This document shows, piece after piece, positions 1 through 8,800 of a stretch of 64,000 nucleotides of DNA. The number at the start of each line of letters is the position of its first letter. The stretch's first letter is position 1. The DNA comes from DATLLJ01 sp035537875 (GTDB taxonomy: Bacteria; Acidobacteriota; Vicinamibacteria; Vicinamibacterales; CAVVIG01). The translations under genes and the position numbers were made by a program. The notes under the pieces were generated by a model. It was not told where the DNA came from, did no database searches, and saw nothing but the letters and a program-made list of their open reading frames with translations. Location of the stretch: NCBI GenBank assembly GCA_035537875.1, contig DATLLJ010000009.1, positions 31,138-95,137 on the forward strand. Reading direction: 5' to 3'.

Positions 1-2
1 GG

Positions 3-320
3 GTGCAGGTCTTCGACGCCAACGGCACGTTCAAGAAGCAGTTCCTGAACGTCGGCACGCCGACCGCGCTCTGCATCACCCCCGGGCCGCGGCAGTTTCT
101 CTACGTGGCGCACTCGGGCGACCCCGACGGCATGGAGGACGCTGCTATCTACAAGGTCGATCTCGACGGAAAGATCGTGGGCAAGTTCGGACGCGCCGGA
201 AAGTTGCCGAAAGAATTCGGCCTCGTCAATTCGATCGATTGTCGCAGCGAGAACGAGCTGCTCATCGGCGAGCTCAGCAACTGGAGAGTCCAGAAGCTGA
301 CGTTGCGCGCCGCCAGGTAG
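3..320 (+). CDS. NHL-repeat / 6-bladed beta-propeller protein, 3' end only
   Basis: The frame is open at the window edge, so only the last 105 codons or so are present and the true start lies outside. The visible part has beta-propeller blade wording: 'VQVFDANGTFKK', then 'KVDLDGKIVGKFGRAGKLPKEFG', then 'LLIGELSNWRVQKL', the usual last blade of NHL-type proteins. Such proteins are usually exported and bind ligands or proteins; no specific role can be given. The stop codon is followed immediately by the ATG of the next gene, so the two are probably co-transcribed and translationally coupled. A second propeller protein of the same general type lies at 46015-46932. Confidence 0.75.
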   Translation: MQVFDANGTFKKQFLNVGTPTALCITPGPRQFLYVAHSGDPDGMEDAAIYKVDLDGKIVGKFGRAGKLPKEFGLVNSIDCRSENELLIGELSNWRVQKLTLRAAR

Positions 321-1208
321 ATGGCCCGTCAGCTCGTTGCCGCCTTCGTCGTCGCGTGGCTTGGACTGACCACTCTGCCGGCAGCCGGCCAGGAGCAGGC
401 GGCGTCGGCCGACGTCCCGCCCGCGCCAACCGATCGAGCGTCGTTCTGGACGAGGGAAGACATCGAGGCGCGCTGGCGGAACAACGAGTCGAAGTCGGTC
501 AGCAACTCGCGGCTCTTCAACGGGCCTACGAACATCAGCGCCAACGTGCGGATCGTGCTGCCGAACGACCCGCCGCAGATTCACGACATCACCGCCGACC
601 TCTGGCTAGTGACGGCCGGCACGGCCATCGCCGAAACGGACGGCGAGCTCCTCAAGGCCGGCGACGCGGCGTCCATTCGCAACGCCACCCGTCGAGCCGT
701 GCGGGCGGGTGACATGCTCTACGTCCCCCCCGGTGTGCCGCACCACTTCATCGACGTCAACGGATTCAGAGCGTTTCTGATTCGCTTCGACACCATCCGG
801 AGCGGACCGCCCCCGACCGTCGCGGCGCCTGCCGCGCCGACCGACAAGACGGCGTTCTGGTCGAGCGACGAGATTCAGGCGAGATGGAGGAACAACGAAG
901 CGAAGTCAGTCAGCAACTCGCGCCTGTTCAATGGGCCGACGAACATCAGCGCCAACGTGAGGATTGTGCTCCCCAACGATCCGCCCCAGGTTCACGAAAC
1001 GACGGCCGACCTGTGGATCGTGACCGAGGGTACTGCCACGGCCGTCACCGATGGGAAGTTCGTGGCCGGCGACACGCCCTCAATCCGCGAGGGTGTCCGT
1101 AGAACGGTCCGCGCCGGCGACATGCTGTACGTGCCGCCCGGCGTGCCGCACAACTTCGTCGAGGTCAAAGGATTTCGGGCGTTTCTGATCCGCTTCGATA
1201 CGAAGTAG
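321..1208 (+). CDS. Exported protein with two tandemly duplicated cupin domains
   Basis: A 295-residue protein with a signal peptide (about residues 1-23, hydrophobic core AAFVVAWLGLTTLPAAG) and two nearly identical cupin-like halves, about 32-155 and 170-295. Each half starts with a T-D-x-x-x-F-W segment, contains 'NNExKSVSNSRLFNGPTNI' and ends at 'YVPPGVPHxF' and 'GFRAFLIRFDT'. The second cupin motif keeps its His (PPGVPH), but the first has one His and an Asp (H-x-x-x-A-D) instead of H-x-H, so metal binding may be altered. Function is unknown; small-molecule or sugar binding in the periplasm is possible. It starts directly after the preceding stop, suggesting an operon. The duplication is discussed as a finding. 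Confidence 0.8.
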   Translation: MARQLVAAFVVAWLGLTTLPAAGQEQAASADVPPAPTDRASFWTREDIEARWRNNESKSVSNSRLFNGPTNISANVRIVLPNDPPQIHDITADLWLVTAGTAIAETDGELLKAGDAASIRNATRRAVRAGDMLYVPPGVPHHFIDVNGFRAFLIRFDTIRSGPPPTVAAPAAPTDKTAFWSSDEIQARWRNNEAKSVSNSRLFNGPTNISANVRIVLPNDPPQVHETTADLWIVTEGTATAVTDGKFVAGDTPSIREGVRRTVRAGDMLYVPPGVPHNFVEVKGFRAFLIRFDTK

Positions 1209-1231
1209 CTGCGCGTCGGCGCAGCTGCTTC
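1202..1231. terminator. Bidirectional hairpin between convergent genes
   Basis: A perfect 8-bp stem AGCTGCGC / GCGCAGCT with loop GTCG at 1207-1226, extended by GAAG/CTTC across one mismatch. The stem includes the last bases of the duplicated-cupin stop codon. It lies between two convergent genes and probably ends transcription from either side, though there is no clear T-run. Confidence 0.6.
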
Positions 1232-1244
1232 CTCTTCGATCCGG

Positions 1245-1646
1245 TTACTTCGCAGGAGCGGGTGTCGCCATCGGCTTGCCCTTCTCGACCACGTAGTTGG
1301 CAAGCACACGCGCCGTCCCCGAGCCGGTATTCGTGGCGTTGTGAATCGTGCCGGCGGGAATGAGGAATGCCTGCCCCGTCTTGAGCGTCACAGGCGGTTT
1401 GCCGTCCTGCTCCAGCAGCACCTGACCTTCGAGGACGTACCCGATTTCTTCGCCGGGGTGAGTATGGCGCCCCGCCGCGACACCCGCGGGGAACTCGGCG
1501 ACGGCCGTCACCGCCTCGCGTCCCGGGACCGAGATGTCAGCCTGCTGAAGCACGGTCCGCTTGAAGGCTGGGGCCGGCTGTTGGGCCCAGACACCCACGA
1601 AGCCAAGCGAGGCTACGGCCACGCCAATCACGATTGCGACTCTCAC
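1245..1646 (-). CDS. Exported single-domain cupin protein
   Basis: 133 residues with an N-terminal signal peptide (MRVAIVIGVAVASLGFVGVWAQQ). The cupin core has both metal motifs: 'AGRHTHPGEEIGYVLEG' (two His and a Glu) and 'IPAGTIHNATN' (third His). It should therefore bind a metal, unlike the degenerate duplicated cupin at 321-1208. The substrate is unknown. It is the last gene of a leftward cluster, 33 bases after the secreted protein gene at 1680-2432, and converges on the duplicated cupin. Confidence 0.8.
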   Translation of the reverse strand: MRVAIVIGVAVASLGFVGVWAQQPAPAFKRTVLQQADISVPGREAVTAVAEFPAGVAAGRHTHPGEEIGYVLEGQVLLEQDGKPPVTLKTGQAFLIPAGTIHNATNTGSGTARVLANYVVEKGKPMATPAPAK

Positions 1647-1679
1647 AGAGGGTCTCCTTCCCCGCGGCCAGCGTCGAGG

Positions 1680-2432
1680 CTATTGAAACTCCTCGCGCTT
1701 GGTCGGCACGAGATTGCTCTTGTCCTTCTCGTTGTCGAGGCAGACGTACTCGAGCATACGGGTGTCCGTGAGGCGACCCAGATTCAGCGACACCGACCAT
1801 GGTTTCGTGAAGAACTCGGGATCGTTGTAGGTCACGGTGTACCGGATGAGATCGGACCCTTTCACCTCGAAGCGTTCGGTGATGCGCAGCTTGGCGCTGT
1901 GCTCGAGGCCGTAGCTGTCGAGCCAGGTGCGATCGTTGATGCCGGCGGTATCGACGACGAGCGTGTTCCCTTCCCACTTGCCGATCGAGTGCCCCATGAA
2001 GCTCGGGTAGTCGTCGATATCCTCCGGGTGCGAACGCCCATCGAGGTAGATGAGGCGGTAGATGTTGTGGTTCTCGAAGCTGATGCTGATCACGCTCGGA
2101 TGCTGCACGATGAAGAACGGCGACGGTCCGGTCAACGCACGCGACGGCCCGGGCGGCAGACAGAAGCCGTTGGGGTTCTTCGCGAAATCGACGTGCTTGT
2201 AGCGCTCCGCCGCCTGGGGCGTGAAGGGGACTTCCTGGCCCTGGCTCTTCATGTACTGCACGAGGTCTCTCGTGCCCGGACCTCCGGGGGCGCCGTCCCA
2301 CAGCCCGGTGATGTCGGGTACCTTGGCGCCGCTTCCTGCGCCTTGCGCCGCAAGGGGCGCCGAGGCGACGGCGGCGGCCAGCGTGAATGCGCCGCCGAGC
2401 GCGCAGATGAATCGAATGGCCTGGTTGCGCAT
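1680..2432 (-). CDS. Exported 'DITGLW' family protein of unknown function
   Basis: About 250 residues. I chose the ATG at 2432 because it lies one base after the stop of the DUF6152 gene and gives a clean signal peptide (MRNQAIRFICALGGAFTLAAA). The mature protein starts with 'VPDITGLWDG', then 'GFCLPPGPSRAL', 'FFIVQHP', 'IYLDGRSHPEDI', 'MGHSIGKWEGNTLVVDT' and 'NDRTWLD'. From memory, this order of motifs is typical of a large exported family common in Acidobacteriota and some Proteobacteria, annotated only as hypothetical. The repeated G-x-W and D-G-R-x-H-P signatures suggest a beta-rich periplasmic fold. The near-zero gap to DUF6152 means the two are co-translated and may work together. Confidence 0.75.
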   Translation of the reverse strand: MRNQAIRFICALGGAFTLAAAVASAPLAAQGAGSGAKVPDITGLWDGAPGGPGTRDLVQYMKSQGQEVPFTPQAAERYKHVDFAKNPNGFCLPPGPSRALTGPSPFFIVQHPSVISISFENHNIYRLIYLDGRSHPEDIDDYPSFMGHSIGKWEGNTLVVDTAGINDRTWLDSYGLEHSAKLRITERFEVKGSDLIRYTVTYNDPEFFTKPWSVSLNLGRLTDTRMLEYVCLDNEKDKSNLVPTKREEFQ

Positions 2433-2433
2433 G

Positions 2434-2838
2434 TCAGTTTCTATCCGGCCCGCCATCGTTCTGGCCGCTGAACACCTTTCGCCCGTCAGCCAGGATCACT
2501 GAACGTCCGTTGACGTGCGGCGTGCCATTTTTCGCGCGGAAGGCCTCGACCGTGACCTGGTCGCCGATTTTGAGCGAGTCCTTGCGCCAGCCAGCCCGGT
2601 AGAGGCCGTTCGGCGCGCCGATCTCGACCGCCCAGTTCGTCACGACGCCTTTCTCGTCCGCCACGTCGACGTAGTAATACACGTGCGGGTTCTGCCACTC
2701 GACCTTCGTGACCTTCCCCTTCAGCGTGATCGGTTTGTTGCGATCGTATTCGGCTTCAAACGAATGGTGGGCCGCTATGGGCACGGCCGCCAGCAACAAA
2801 CCACCGCAAACGGCAAGAACAGCCAGGGAACGTGTCAT
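2434..2838 (-). CDS. DUF6152 family exported protein
   Basis: 134 residues from the ATG at 2838, which is preceded by a strong GAGGAGGAG ribosome binding site; the longer frame to 2904 lacks one. A signal peptide (residues 1-21) ends at 'AAHHSFEAEYD'. The rest matches the DUF6152 pattern: 'KPITLKGKVTKVEWQNPHVYYYVDV', then a NWAVEIG segment and 'VNGRSVILADGRKVF'. This is a small periplasmic beta-barrel (OB-like) protein of unknown function; the early His pair could bind a metal, which is inference. It is followed after one base by the 'DITGLW' protein. Confidence 0.85.
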   Translation of the reverse strand: MTRSLAVLAVCGGLLLAAVPIAAHHSFEAEYDRNKPITLKGKVTKVEWQNPHVYYYVDVADEKGVVTNWAVEIGAPNGLYRAGWRKDSLKIGDQVTVEAFRAKNGTPHVNGRSVILADGRKVFSGQNDGGPDRN

Positions 2839-2927
2839 CGGCTCCTCCTCGACGAACTGCTGAAAACTCAGAAGAAAGTATATGCCCCGTCCCTGTGAAG
2901 TCAAGCTGGCGGGGCTGGCTTACGGCG

Positions 2928-3971
2928 TCAGATCCGGTAGGACTCGAGCGTTTCCGGCGCGAAGATCTCTTCCCCGGTGAGCAGCCGCCGCGACAACCCC
3001 TGCTCGTGATGGTATCGAAGGAGTCGGCCAATCGCCTCGACGTTCGACTTGTAGCCGTAGGCCCAGAAATCCTTCCCCATCAACGTTTCGGTGTCGGCCA
3101 CGTGCTGAATCAACCACGGCAGCATCACCTTGAGGGCGGCCGTCTGATGGAGATCTTCGTAGGCGAGGCGTTGAGCGTCGACAAAGCCTTTGTATAACGA
3201 CTGGGCGACCCAGCGATGCGCGTCGTACACGTCGCGCCTGATGGCAATGAGGTGCATGATCGGAAAGATCTTCGTCCGCTCGAAGTACTCGCACTCGGCC
3301 ATCTGGGTGTGCTCGAAGAGGCGGCGCACGCGTCCCGCGCCCCGAATGAACGACGAGGGAGCGCGGGGCGAGAAGAGCGCGTCGATTTCCCCGGATTCGA
3401 GCATGGCCGACAGCGTCTGGGTCTCGCCGATGCGCTCGATCTTTATCTGCGGCGGCAGCGACAAGGCGGCCTTTTCGACGCGCCCCGTCTCCTCGAGGCC
3501 GCCGATGCACGTCGTATAGCTCGACGGCGCCACGCCGTAGTCGTCGTTGAGGATGCCGCGAATCCACACGTTGGCCGTCAACTGGTATTCGGCGCACCCG
3601 ACCCGCTTCCCGATCAGGTCTTTCGGTTCGCGGATGCCGGCGCTGGCGTTGATGTAGATGCCCGAGTGGCGGAACGACCGCGACGGGAAGATCGGAATCC
3701 CGACAAACGGCGGTTGTTCCTGGAACATCGACACCAGAAACGATGAGAACGAAATCTCCGAGACTTCGAACTCATGGTGACGCATCTGGCGGAAGAACGT
3801 CTCTTCCACGACGAGATTGAGATACGTCAGATCGATCCCGTCGAACTGCACGCGGTTTTCCATGATCGGCCGCGTCCGGTCGTAGTCCCAGCACGCGAGC
3901 GTCAGCTTGAGGTTTGCCGTGCTCATCCAGGTCGGCCTTTTCTCTTGTTCGTCATCGGTTCTGGTGCTCAC
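2928..3971 (-). CDS. 4,5-dihydroxyphthalate decarboxylase-like (Pht5-like) protein
   Basis: 347 residues from a GTG at 3971 with GAGG a few bases upstream; an ATG at 3926 (MSTANLKL) is an equally possible start. The protein resembles the Pht5 / 4,5-dihydroxyphthalate decarboxylase family, which has the two-lobed fold of periplasmic binding proteins: 'LTLACWDYDRTRPI' at the start, 'EVSEISFSSFLV', 'FPSRSFRHSGIYIN', 'LIGKRVGCAEYQLTANVWIRG', 'GEIDALFSPRAPSSF'. There is no signal peptide, so a cytoplasmic enzyme fits better than a transport binding protein. The anion transporter gene ends 6 bases upstream, which suggests the imported acid is its substrate. The exact substrate cannot be told. Confidence 0.75.
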   Translation of the reverse strand: MSTRTDDEQEKRPTWMSTANLKLTLACWDYDRTRPIMENRVQFDGIDLTYLNLVVEETFFRQMRHHEFEVSEISFSSFLVSMFQEQPPFVGIPIFPSRSFRHSGIYINASAGIREPKDLIGKRVGCAEYQLTANVWIRGILNDDYGVAPSSYTTCIGGLEETGRVEKAALSLPPQIKIERIGETQTLSAMLESGEIDALFSPRAPSSFIRGAGRVRRLFEHTQMAECEYFERTKIFPIMHLIAIRRDVYDAHRWVAQSLYKGFVDAQRLAYEDLHQTAALKVMLPWLIQHVADTETLMGKDFWAYGYKSNVEAIGRLLRYHHEQGLSRRLLTGEEIFAPETLESYRI

Positions 3972-3977
3972 GCACCC

Positions 3978-5465
3978 TCAAGGCGCTGTGAACGCGCCCA
4001 GGGCGGGCACGAGAATCATGCTGAGGATGATCACCACCAGCGCGTTCAGGACGGTCACGACCGCTCCGATCTTGAACATGCTGCCAAAGCTGATTTGACC
4101 GGAGGCGAACGCAGAACCCGAGGCAGCCCCGCCCCAGGGGAACGCGACGGCGAGCGCCGTGCCGGCGATGATTCTCGCGAGAATGGCGCCGTTGTAACCG
4201 ACGTCCTGCGCGATCGGGTACACGACGGTTGAAATCATCGAGGTCGTCGCCGTGCCGCTCGTCAGATGGCTCATCAACGGCGTCACGATCCCGGCAAACC
4301 AGGGCAGCACGCTCGCCGGGACGCCGCCCGAATCCTTGATCAGCGCACCCAGCCAGTCCGTGATCCCGAGCCTCGCGAGGCCCGCCGCCAGCGCGGTTCC
4401 GCTGACGACGAGAAACAGCACGTTCCACAACACCCCGTCCTGAAAGTCTTTGGCGCCGAGCGTCATCTCGCCACGCCGGAGATCCGCTGGCAGCAGGAAG
4501 AGGAGCAGCATGGCCACTGGCGGAACGTACCAGATGTCGAGGAAACGAATCGTGACGAACGCTGGCAGAAACCAGAGCGTCACCATCACGACGAGCACGA
4601 CCAGCACGTTCTTTTCGCCCAGACTGAGCGGTCCCAGCTTCTTCTTCTGGCTGGCGAAATAGGAGGCGCCGTCATCGATCGCCGCAACGTCGGGTGGCGC
4701 CATGAAGATCAGCGGAAAGTAGTAGACGGGGAGCGTCGCAATTGTCAGAAGGACCCCGGTCATCGTCCACTGTACGAACGTGACCGTATAGCCGGTCAGC
4801 TGCTCGAGAATGGAAATCGTCAGAGGATTGAAGGGCACCCCGGCCGGTGTCGCCATGCCGCCCGCCGTCGCCCCGTAGAGCACCGCCAGGCACGCCCCCT
4901 CCAGCAATCGAGGCGCGCCGGCCGAGCCGGTCCTGGCCGAGGCGTCGCCCGCGAATCGGGCGACCGAGACCGCAATGGGAATCATGATGGCCACCGTCGC
5001 GGCATCGTCCACCATCGCGGAGACGACAGCCGATACGACCATGATCATCAAGATCAACCGCGCACCCGACGTGGCCACGCCGCGAATGCTGAGCACCGAC
5101 ATCGCCATTCGGCGTGCGAGCCCGTGCTTGCTGAAGGCGTGACCGAACAGCATGACGCCCATCAGGAACGGAAACACCCGCTGCCCGTAGAGTCCGATCG
5201 TGTCGGCGAAGGACATGGCGCCGGTGAGCGGGAACAGCACGAGAGGGAGAAACCCGGTCACGGCCCACGGGATGGGTGTCGTGACCCACCAGGCGAGGAC
5301 CCACGCGTAACAGCTCAGCCCGAACTGGCCTCGGGGATCAAGACCCGCAAGCGGCACCGATTGGACGAGCAGGAACGCAAGAGGGCCGGAGAGGATGCTG
5401 ACCACCAGCTTGAGCGTCTGATTCGCGGCAACGTCCGGTTTCGTGTCAGCCTGCGCTTGAGACAA
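3978..5465 (-). CDS. SLC13 (DASS) family sodium:anion symporter
   Basis: 495 residues from a TTG at 5465 with AAGGAG six bases upstream; the frame runs open to 5777 but the extra 104 residues are not protein-like. About 12 hydrophobic segments are visible. Two helix hairpins carry the substrate/sodium motifs typical of divalent anion:sodium symporters: 'DDAATVAIMIPIAVS' in the first half and 'TSGTATTSMISTVVYP' in the second. Members carry dicarboxylates, tricarboxylates or sulfate across the inner membrane. It heads the leftward cluster, followed by a Pht5-like decarboxylase, and is divergent from a TonB receptor, so an organic acid such as an aromatic carboxylate is the likely cargo (inference). 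Confidence 0.85.
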   Translation of the reverse strand: MSQAQADTKPDVAANQTLKLVVSILSGPLAFLLVQSVPLAGLDPRGQFGLSCYAWVLAWWVTTPIPWAVTGFLPLVLFPLTGAMSFADTIGLYGQRVFPFLMGVMLFGHAFSKHGLARRMAMSVLSIRGVATSGARLILMIMVVSAVVSAMVDDAATVAIMIPIAVSVARFAGDASARTGSAGAPRLLEGACLAVLYGATAGGMATPAGVPFNPLTISILEQLTGYTVTFVQWTMTGVLLTIATLPVYYFPLIFMAPPDVAAIDDGASYFASQKKKLGPLSLGEKNVLVVLVVMVTLWFLPAFVTIRFLDIWYVPPVAMLLLFLLPADLRRGEMTLGAKDFQDGVLWNVLFLVVSGTALAAGLARLGITDWLGALIKDSGGVPASVLPWFAGIVTPLMSHLTSGTATTSMISTVVYPIAQDVGYNGAILARIIAGTALAVAFPWGGAASGSAFASGQISFGSMFKIGAVVTVLNALVVIILSMILVPALGAFTAP

Positions 5466-5831
5466 CCCCAGCTCCTTTTGCCGGCTCGAGGCGAGCGGGA
5501 CATCATACCCTCCCCTTTTTCTGTCCAGGGCCCGAGCTTCGACACCGGCGTGATGATCGCCCCGCGGCATGCAGGTCGGAGTGGAACGTCTATAACGTGA
5601 CCAGCACGCAGTGGTGACCGGATATAACCAAGGGTTCGTGGCCAACGGCGCGTGGCAGCGGGCTCTTTTCGCGCGCCATCCGGGCTCCCATCCAATCTTT
5701 TGGACATTTCTCGCGGCGGCCTTTAATGGTAGGGGCTTTACGCCAACCATCTGTTGACATCCCTCGTACGCGGGCATAGCCTCCCGGGTTGTACTGAAAT
5801 TTGTCGTCTTCGTCCATGCAGGAGGCGTGAC
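5466..5831. promoter_or_regulatory. Divergent intergenic region, anion transporter / TonB receptor
   Basis: No gene is supported here. The right part holds a good rightward sigma-70 promoter (5754-5782). The left part holds a direct repeat GTGACC spaced by 17 bases near 5597-5620, flanked by TATAAC on both sides, a possible operator or leftward promoter area for the transporter cluster. The shared region suggests joint control of receptor and transporter. Confidence 0.45.
5754..5782 (+). promoter_or_regulatory. Sigma-70 promoter of the TonB receptor
   Basis: A consensus -35 TTGACA (5754-5759) is followed by an exact 17-base spacer and TAGCCT (5777-5782) as -10. The start codon at 5832 lies about 40 bases downstream of the expected transcription start, with AGGAGG just before it. 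Confidence 0.6.
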
Positions 5832-8800
5832 ATGTTCACGGTAGCGACGAGATCGGCGGCACTGCTGGGGCTTCTGCTCCTGGTGCCGGCGTCGGCTTAC
5901 GCGCAGGCAGCCATCACCGGTGTTGTCAGAGATACGTCGGGCGGAGTCCTTCCGGGCGTCACGGTGGAAGCGCAGAGCCCGGCGCTCATCGAAAAAGTCC
6001 GGTCCGTCGTGAGCGACGATACAGGTCAGTACCGGATCGTGGATTTGCGTCCGGGGACCTACAGCGTAGTGTTCACCTTGCCGGGATTCAGCACGGTGCG
6101 ACGCGAAGGGATCGAGCTGAGCGGCACATTTGTCGCCACCGTCAACGCCGACCTCAAGGTGGGCGCGCTCGAAGAGACGATCACCGTCACCGGTGAGACG
6201 CCAATTGTGGACGTCCAGAGCGCCCGCGTGCAGCAGACGGTGAGCAAGGACATTGTCGCGGCCATCCCAAGCTCACGAAACGCGGCGGGTATTCAGTCAC
6301 TCATCCCTGGGATGAGCACGAACACCGACTCGGGCGGCATCTCGGGCAGCGTCACGGGAAGCGCCGGCTCGATGTATGGCGCCCGCGGCTCTGATTCGCG
6401 GACCCAGAACGACGGGCTCAACACGGGCTGGGCGGGTTCCGGCGGTGGCGCCGGACAGCATGTCAACGTCGCCGGCTCGCAGGAAGTCGTGTTGAGCACA
6501 TCGGGCGGGCTTGGTGAAGCCGAGACCGCAGGCGTCGTCCTCAACGTGATCCCGCGCGAAGGCAGCAACACCTTCAGCGGGCAATTCAACGCCTCCGGCG
6601 CCAACGGCTCGTGGCAGGGGAGCAACTACACTGAGGAACTACAGGCCCAGGGGCTGCGCGCTCCCCAGGAACTGAAACATCTGTGGGAAATCAACCCGAT
6701 GGGCGGTGGTCGCATCGTGCGCGACAAGCTGTGGTTCTACCTCACCTACCGCGAGGTCGGCGCCAGCAGCACCGTGCCTGGGATGTGGTTCAACAAGAAC
6801 GCCGGCAACCCGAACTCCTGGGTCGTCGAGTTCGATCGCGACCGGCAGGCCTTCACCGACCCGAGGGCCCGCACCGGGATCGGCCGCATTACCTGGCAGG
6901 CGTCGCCGCGCAACAAGATCAACGTGTACTGGTCCGAACAGTACAACACAGAGAACCGCGCCGGAGGCGGCACGGCGACGCAGACGCCTGAAGCGACGGG
7001 ATTGAACCTCTATCAGCCGTCGCACATCCAGCAGGCGACCTGGAGCTCGCCCTACACGAGCCGCATGCTGTTCGAGGCGGGCTGGGGCACCTATCAGGCG
7101 CGGTATCGCAACAACGCGCCGCGCATCGACGGCAGCCATAATCCGGACATGGTTCGACTGGTCGAGCAGCGTGGAGAGATTCAGAACCTCGCATCGCGCC
7201 TGACGTCGGGCACGGGCGGCGGTTTCCAGCATCACCTGATCGGCAACATCGCGAGCCTGCGTGCATCCGTTTCGTACGTCACGGGCGCCCACAACATGAA
7301 GTTCGGGTACCAGGGCGGCTTCCAGAACCCAAGTCAGTCGTACACCTACAACCGCGAGGTCTTCACCTCTCGCGCCGCTGACGGGGTTATGAACCAGCTG
7401 ACCCAGACGGCCGCCTGGCCGGGCAACGTCAAGTACGTCCGCAATCTGCTGCCCACGTCGTTCTACGCGCAGGATCAGTGGACCAGCGGGAAACTCACGC
7501 TGCAGGGGGGCTTGCGCTACGACTACGTGTTGACCACGTATCCAGAATCGTCGGTCGGCGGACCGGGGTACATCCTCATGCCCACGCAGATCCACTACGA
7601 TTCGCGCGAGACCGACGGCGTGCACTGGCACGACATCACCCCGCGCGTGGGCGCAGCCTACGACGTGTTCGGCAACGGGAAGACGGCCGTCAAGTTCAGC
7701 CTCGGGAAGTACATGCTGGCCTTCACGGCGAACAACAGCGACCTCGACCTCAACCCGCTCATCCGGACCACCGTCAGCACGACCCGCGACTGGACCGACA
7801 GCGACAACGACCACTATTGGGACTGCGATCTCAGCAACGTGAAGAAGAACGGCGAGTGTGGAGACGCCACGAACGCGAACTTCGGCAAGGAAGTGTTCTC
7901 GCGATCCTACGATCCAAACTTCGTCACCGGCTGGGGCACGCGGCAGTACAACTGGCAGACGGGCATCTCGGTCCAGCAGGAAGTCGCGCCGCGCGTGGCG
8001 GTGAACGTCGGCTACAACCGGCGGTGGTTCGGCAACCACTACACGGTGGACAACCGCGCCATCGCCTCCACAGAGTACGACGCGTTCACCCTGGCCGCCC
8101 CGCTCGATTCGCGGCTGCCAAACGGAGGCGGCTATCCGGTCGGCCTGCTGTATGACCCGATTCTAGCCAGGAGCGGCGCCGTCAACGAGCTGGCCCAGCA
8201 CGCGAGCAACTTCGGCGAGTACATCGAGTACTGGCACGGCGTCGACGCGAACGTCGTGGCACGACTGCGAAATGGCTTGACACTGCAGGGTGGCACCAGC
8301 ACCGGCCGCAGCATCGAGGACAGCTGCGAGGTCCGAGCCGTCCTCCCGGAGACCTACGCTCCGGCGACGACGACGCCTGGTCTCGTCAACCCGTACTGCC
8401 GCCAGGAACAGCCGTTCCAGACCTCCATCCGAGGCCTGGCGACGTACACAATTCCGCGTATCGACGTTCAGCTCAGCGGCACCTGGTCGAGCGACCCTGG
8501 CCCGCAGCTCGCGGCGAACTTCGTGGCCAACAACGCGTACATCCGGGCCAACAGCGGGCTCGGACGCAACCTGACCGGCGCGAACAACATCACGGTCAAC
8601 CTGATCGAGCCGGGCACCCTGTATGCCGATCGACGGACGAACGTCGATTTCCGCGTGTCGAAGATCCTCCGGTATGGCCGGACGCGGACACAGTTCGGCG
8701 TCGACGTCTACAACCTGACCAACACCGACGTCGTCACGACCTACAACCAGGCGTTTACGCCTGGCGGGGCCTGGCTCACGCCGACCGGCATCCAGCCGGC

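Noticed and set aside
2928..3971. Periplasmic ABC-transporter substrate-binding protein
   Set aside because: The fold is similar, but there is no signal peptide and no ABC transporter gene nearby; the Pht5-like enzyme family fits better.
3978..5777. Full 599-codon version of the anion transporter
   Set aside because: The first 104 residues are Arg/Cys/Trp-rich and not membrane-like; the TTG at 5465 has an AAGGAG site and gives the normal family length.
6639..8039. 466-codon frame on the minus strand inside the TonB receptor
   Set aside because: It is a shadow of the receptor gene in GC-rich DNA: low-complexity R/A/V composition, no family match and no start signal.
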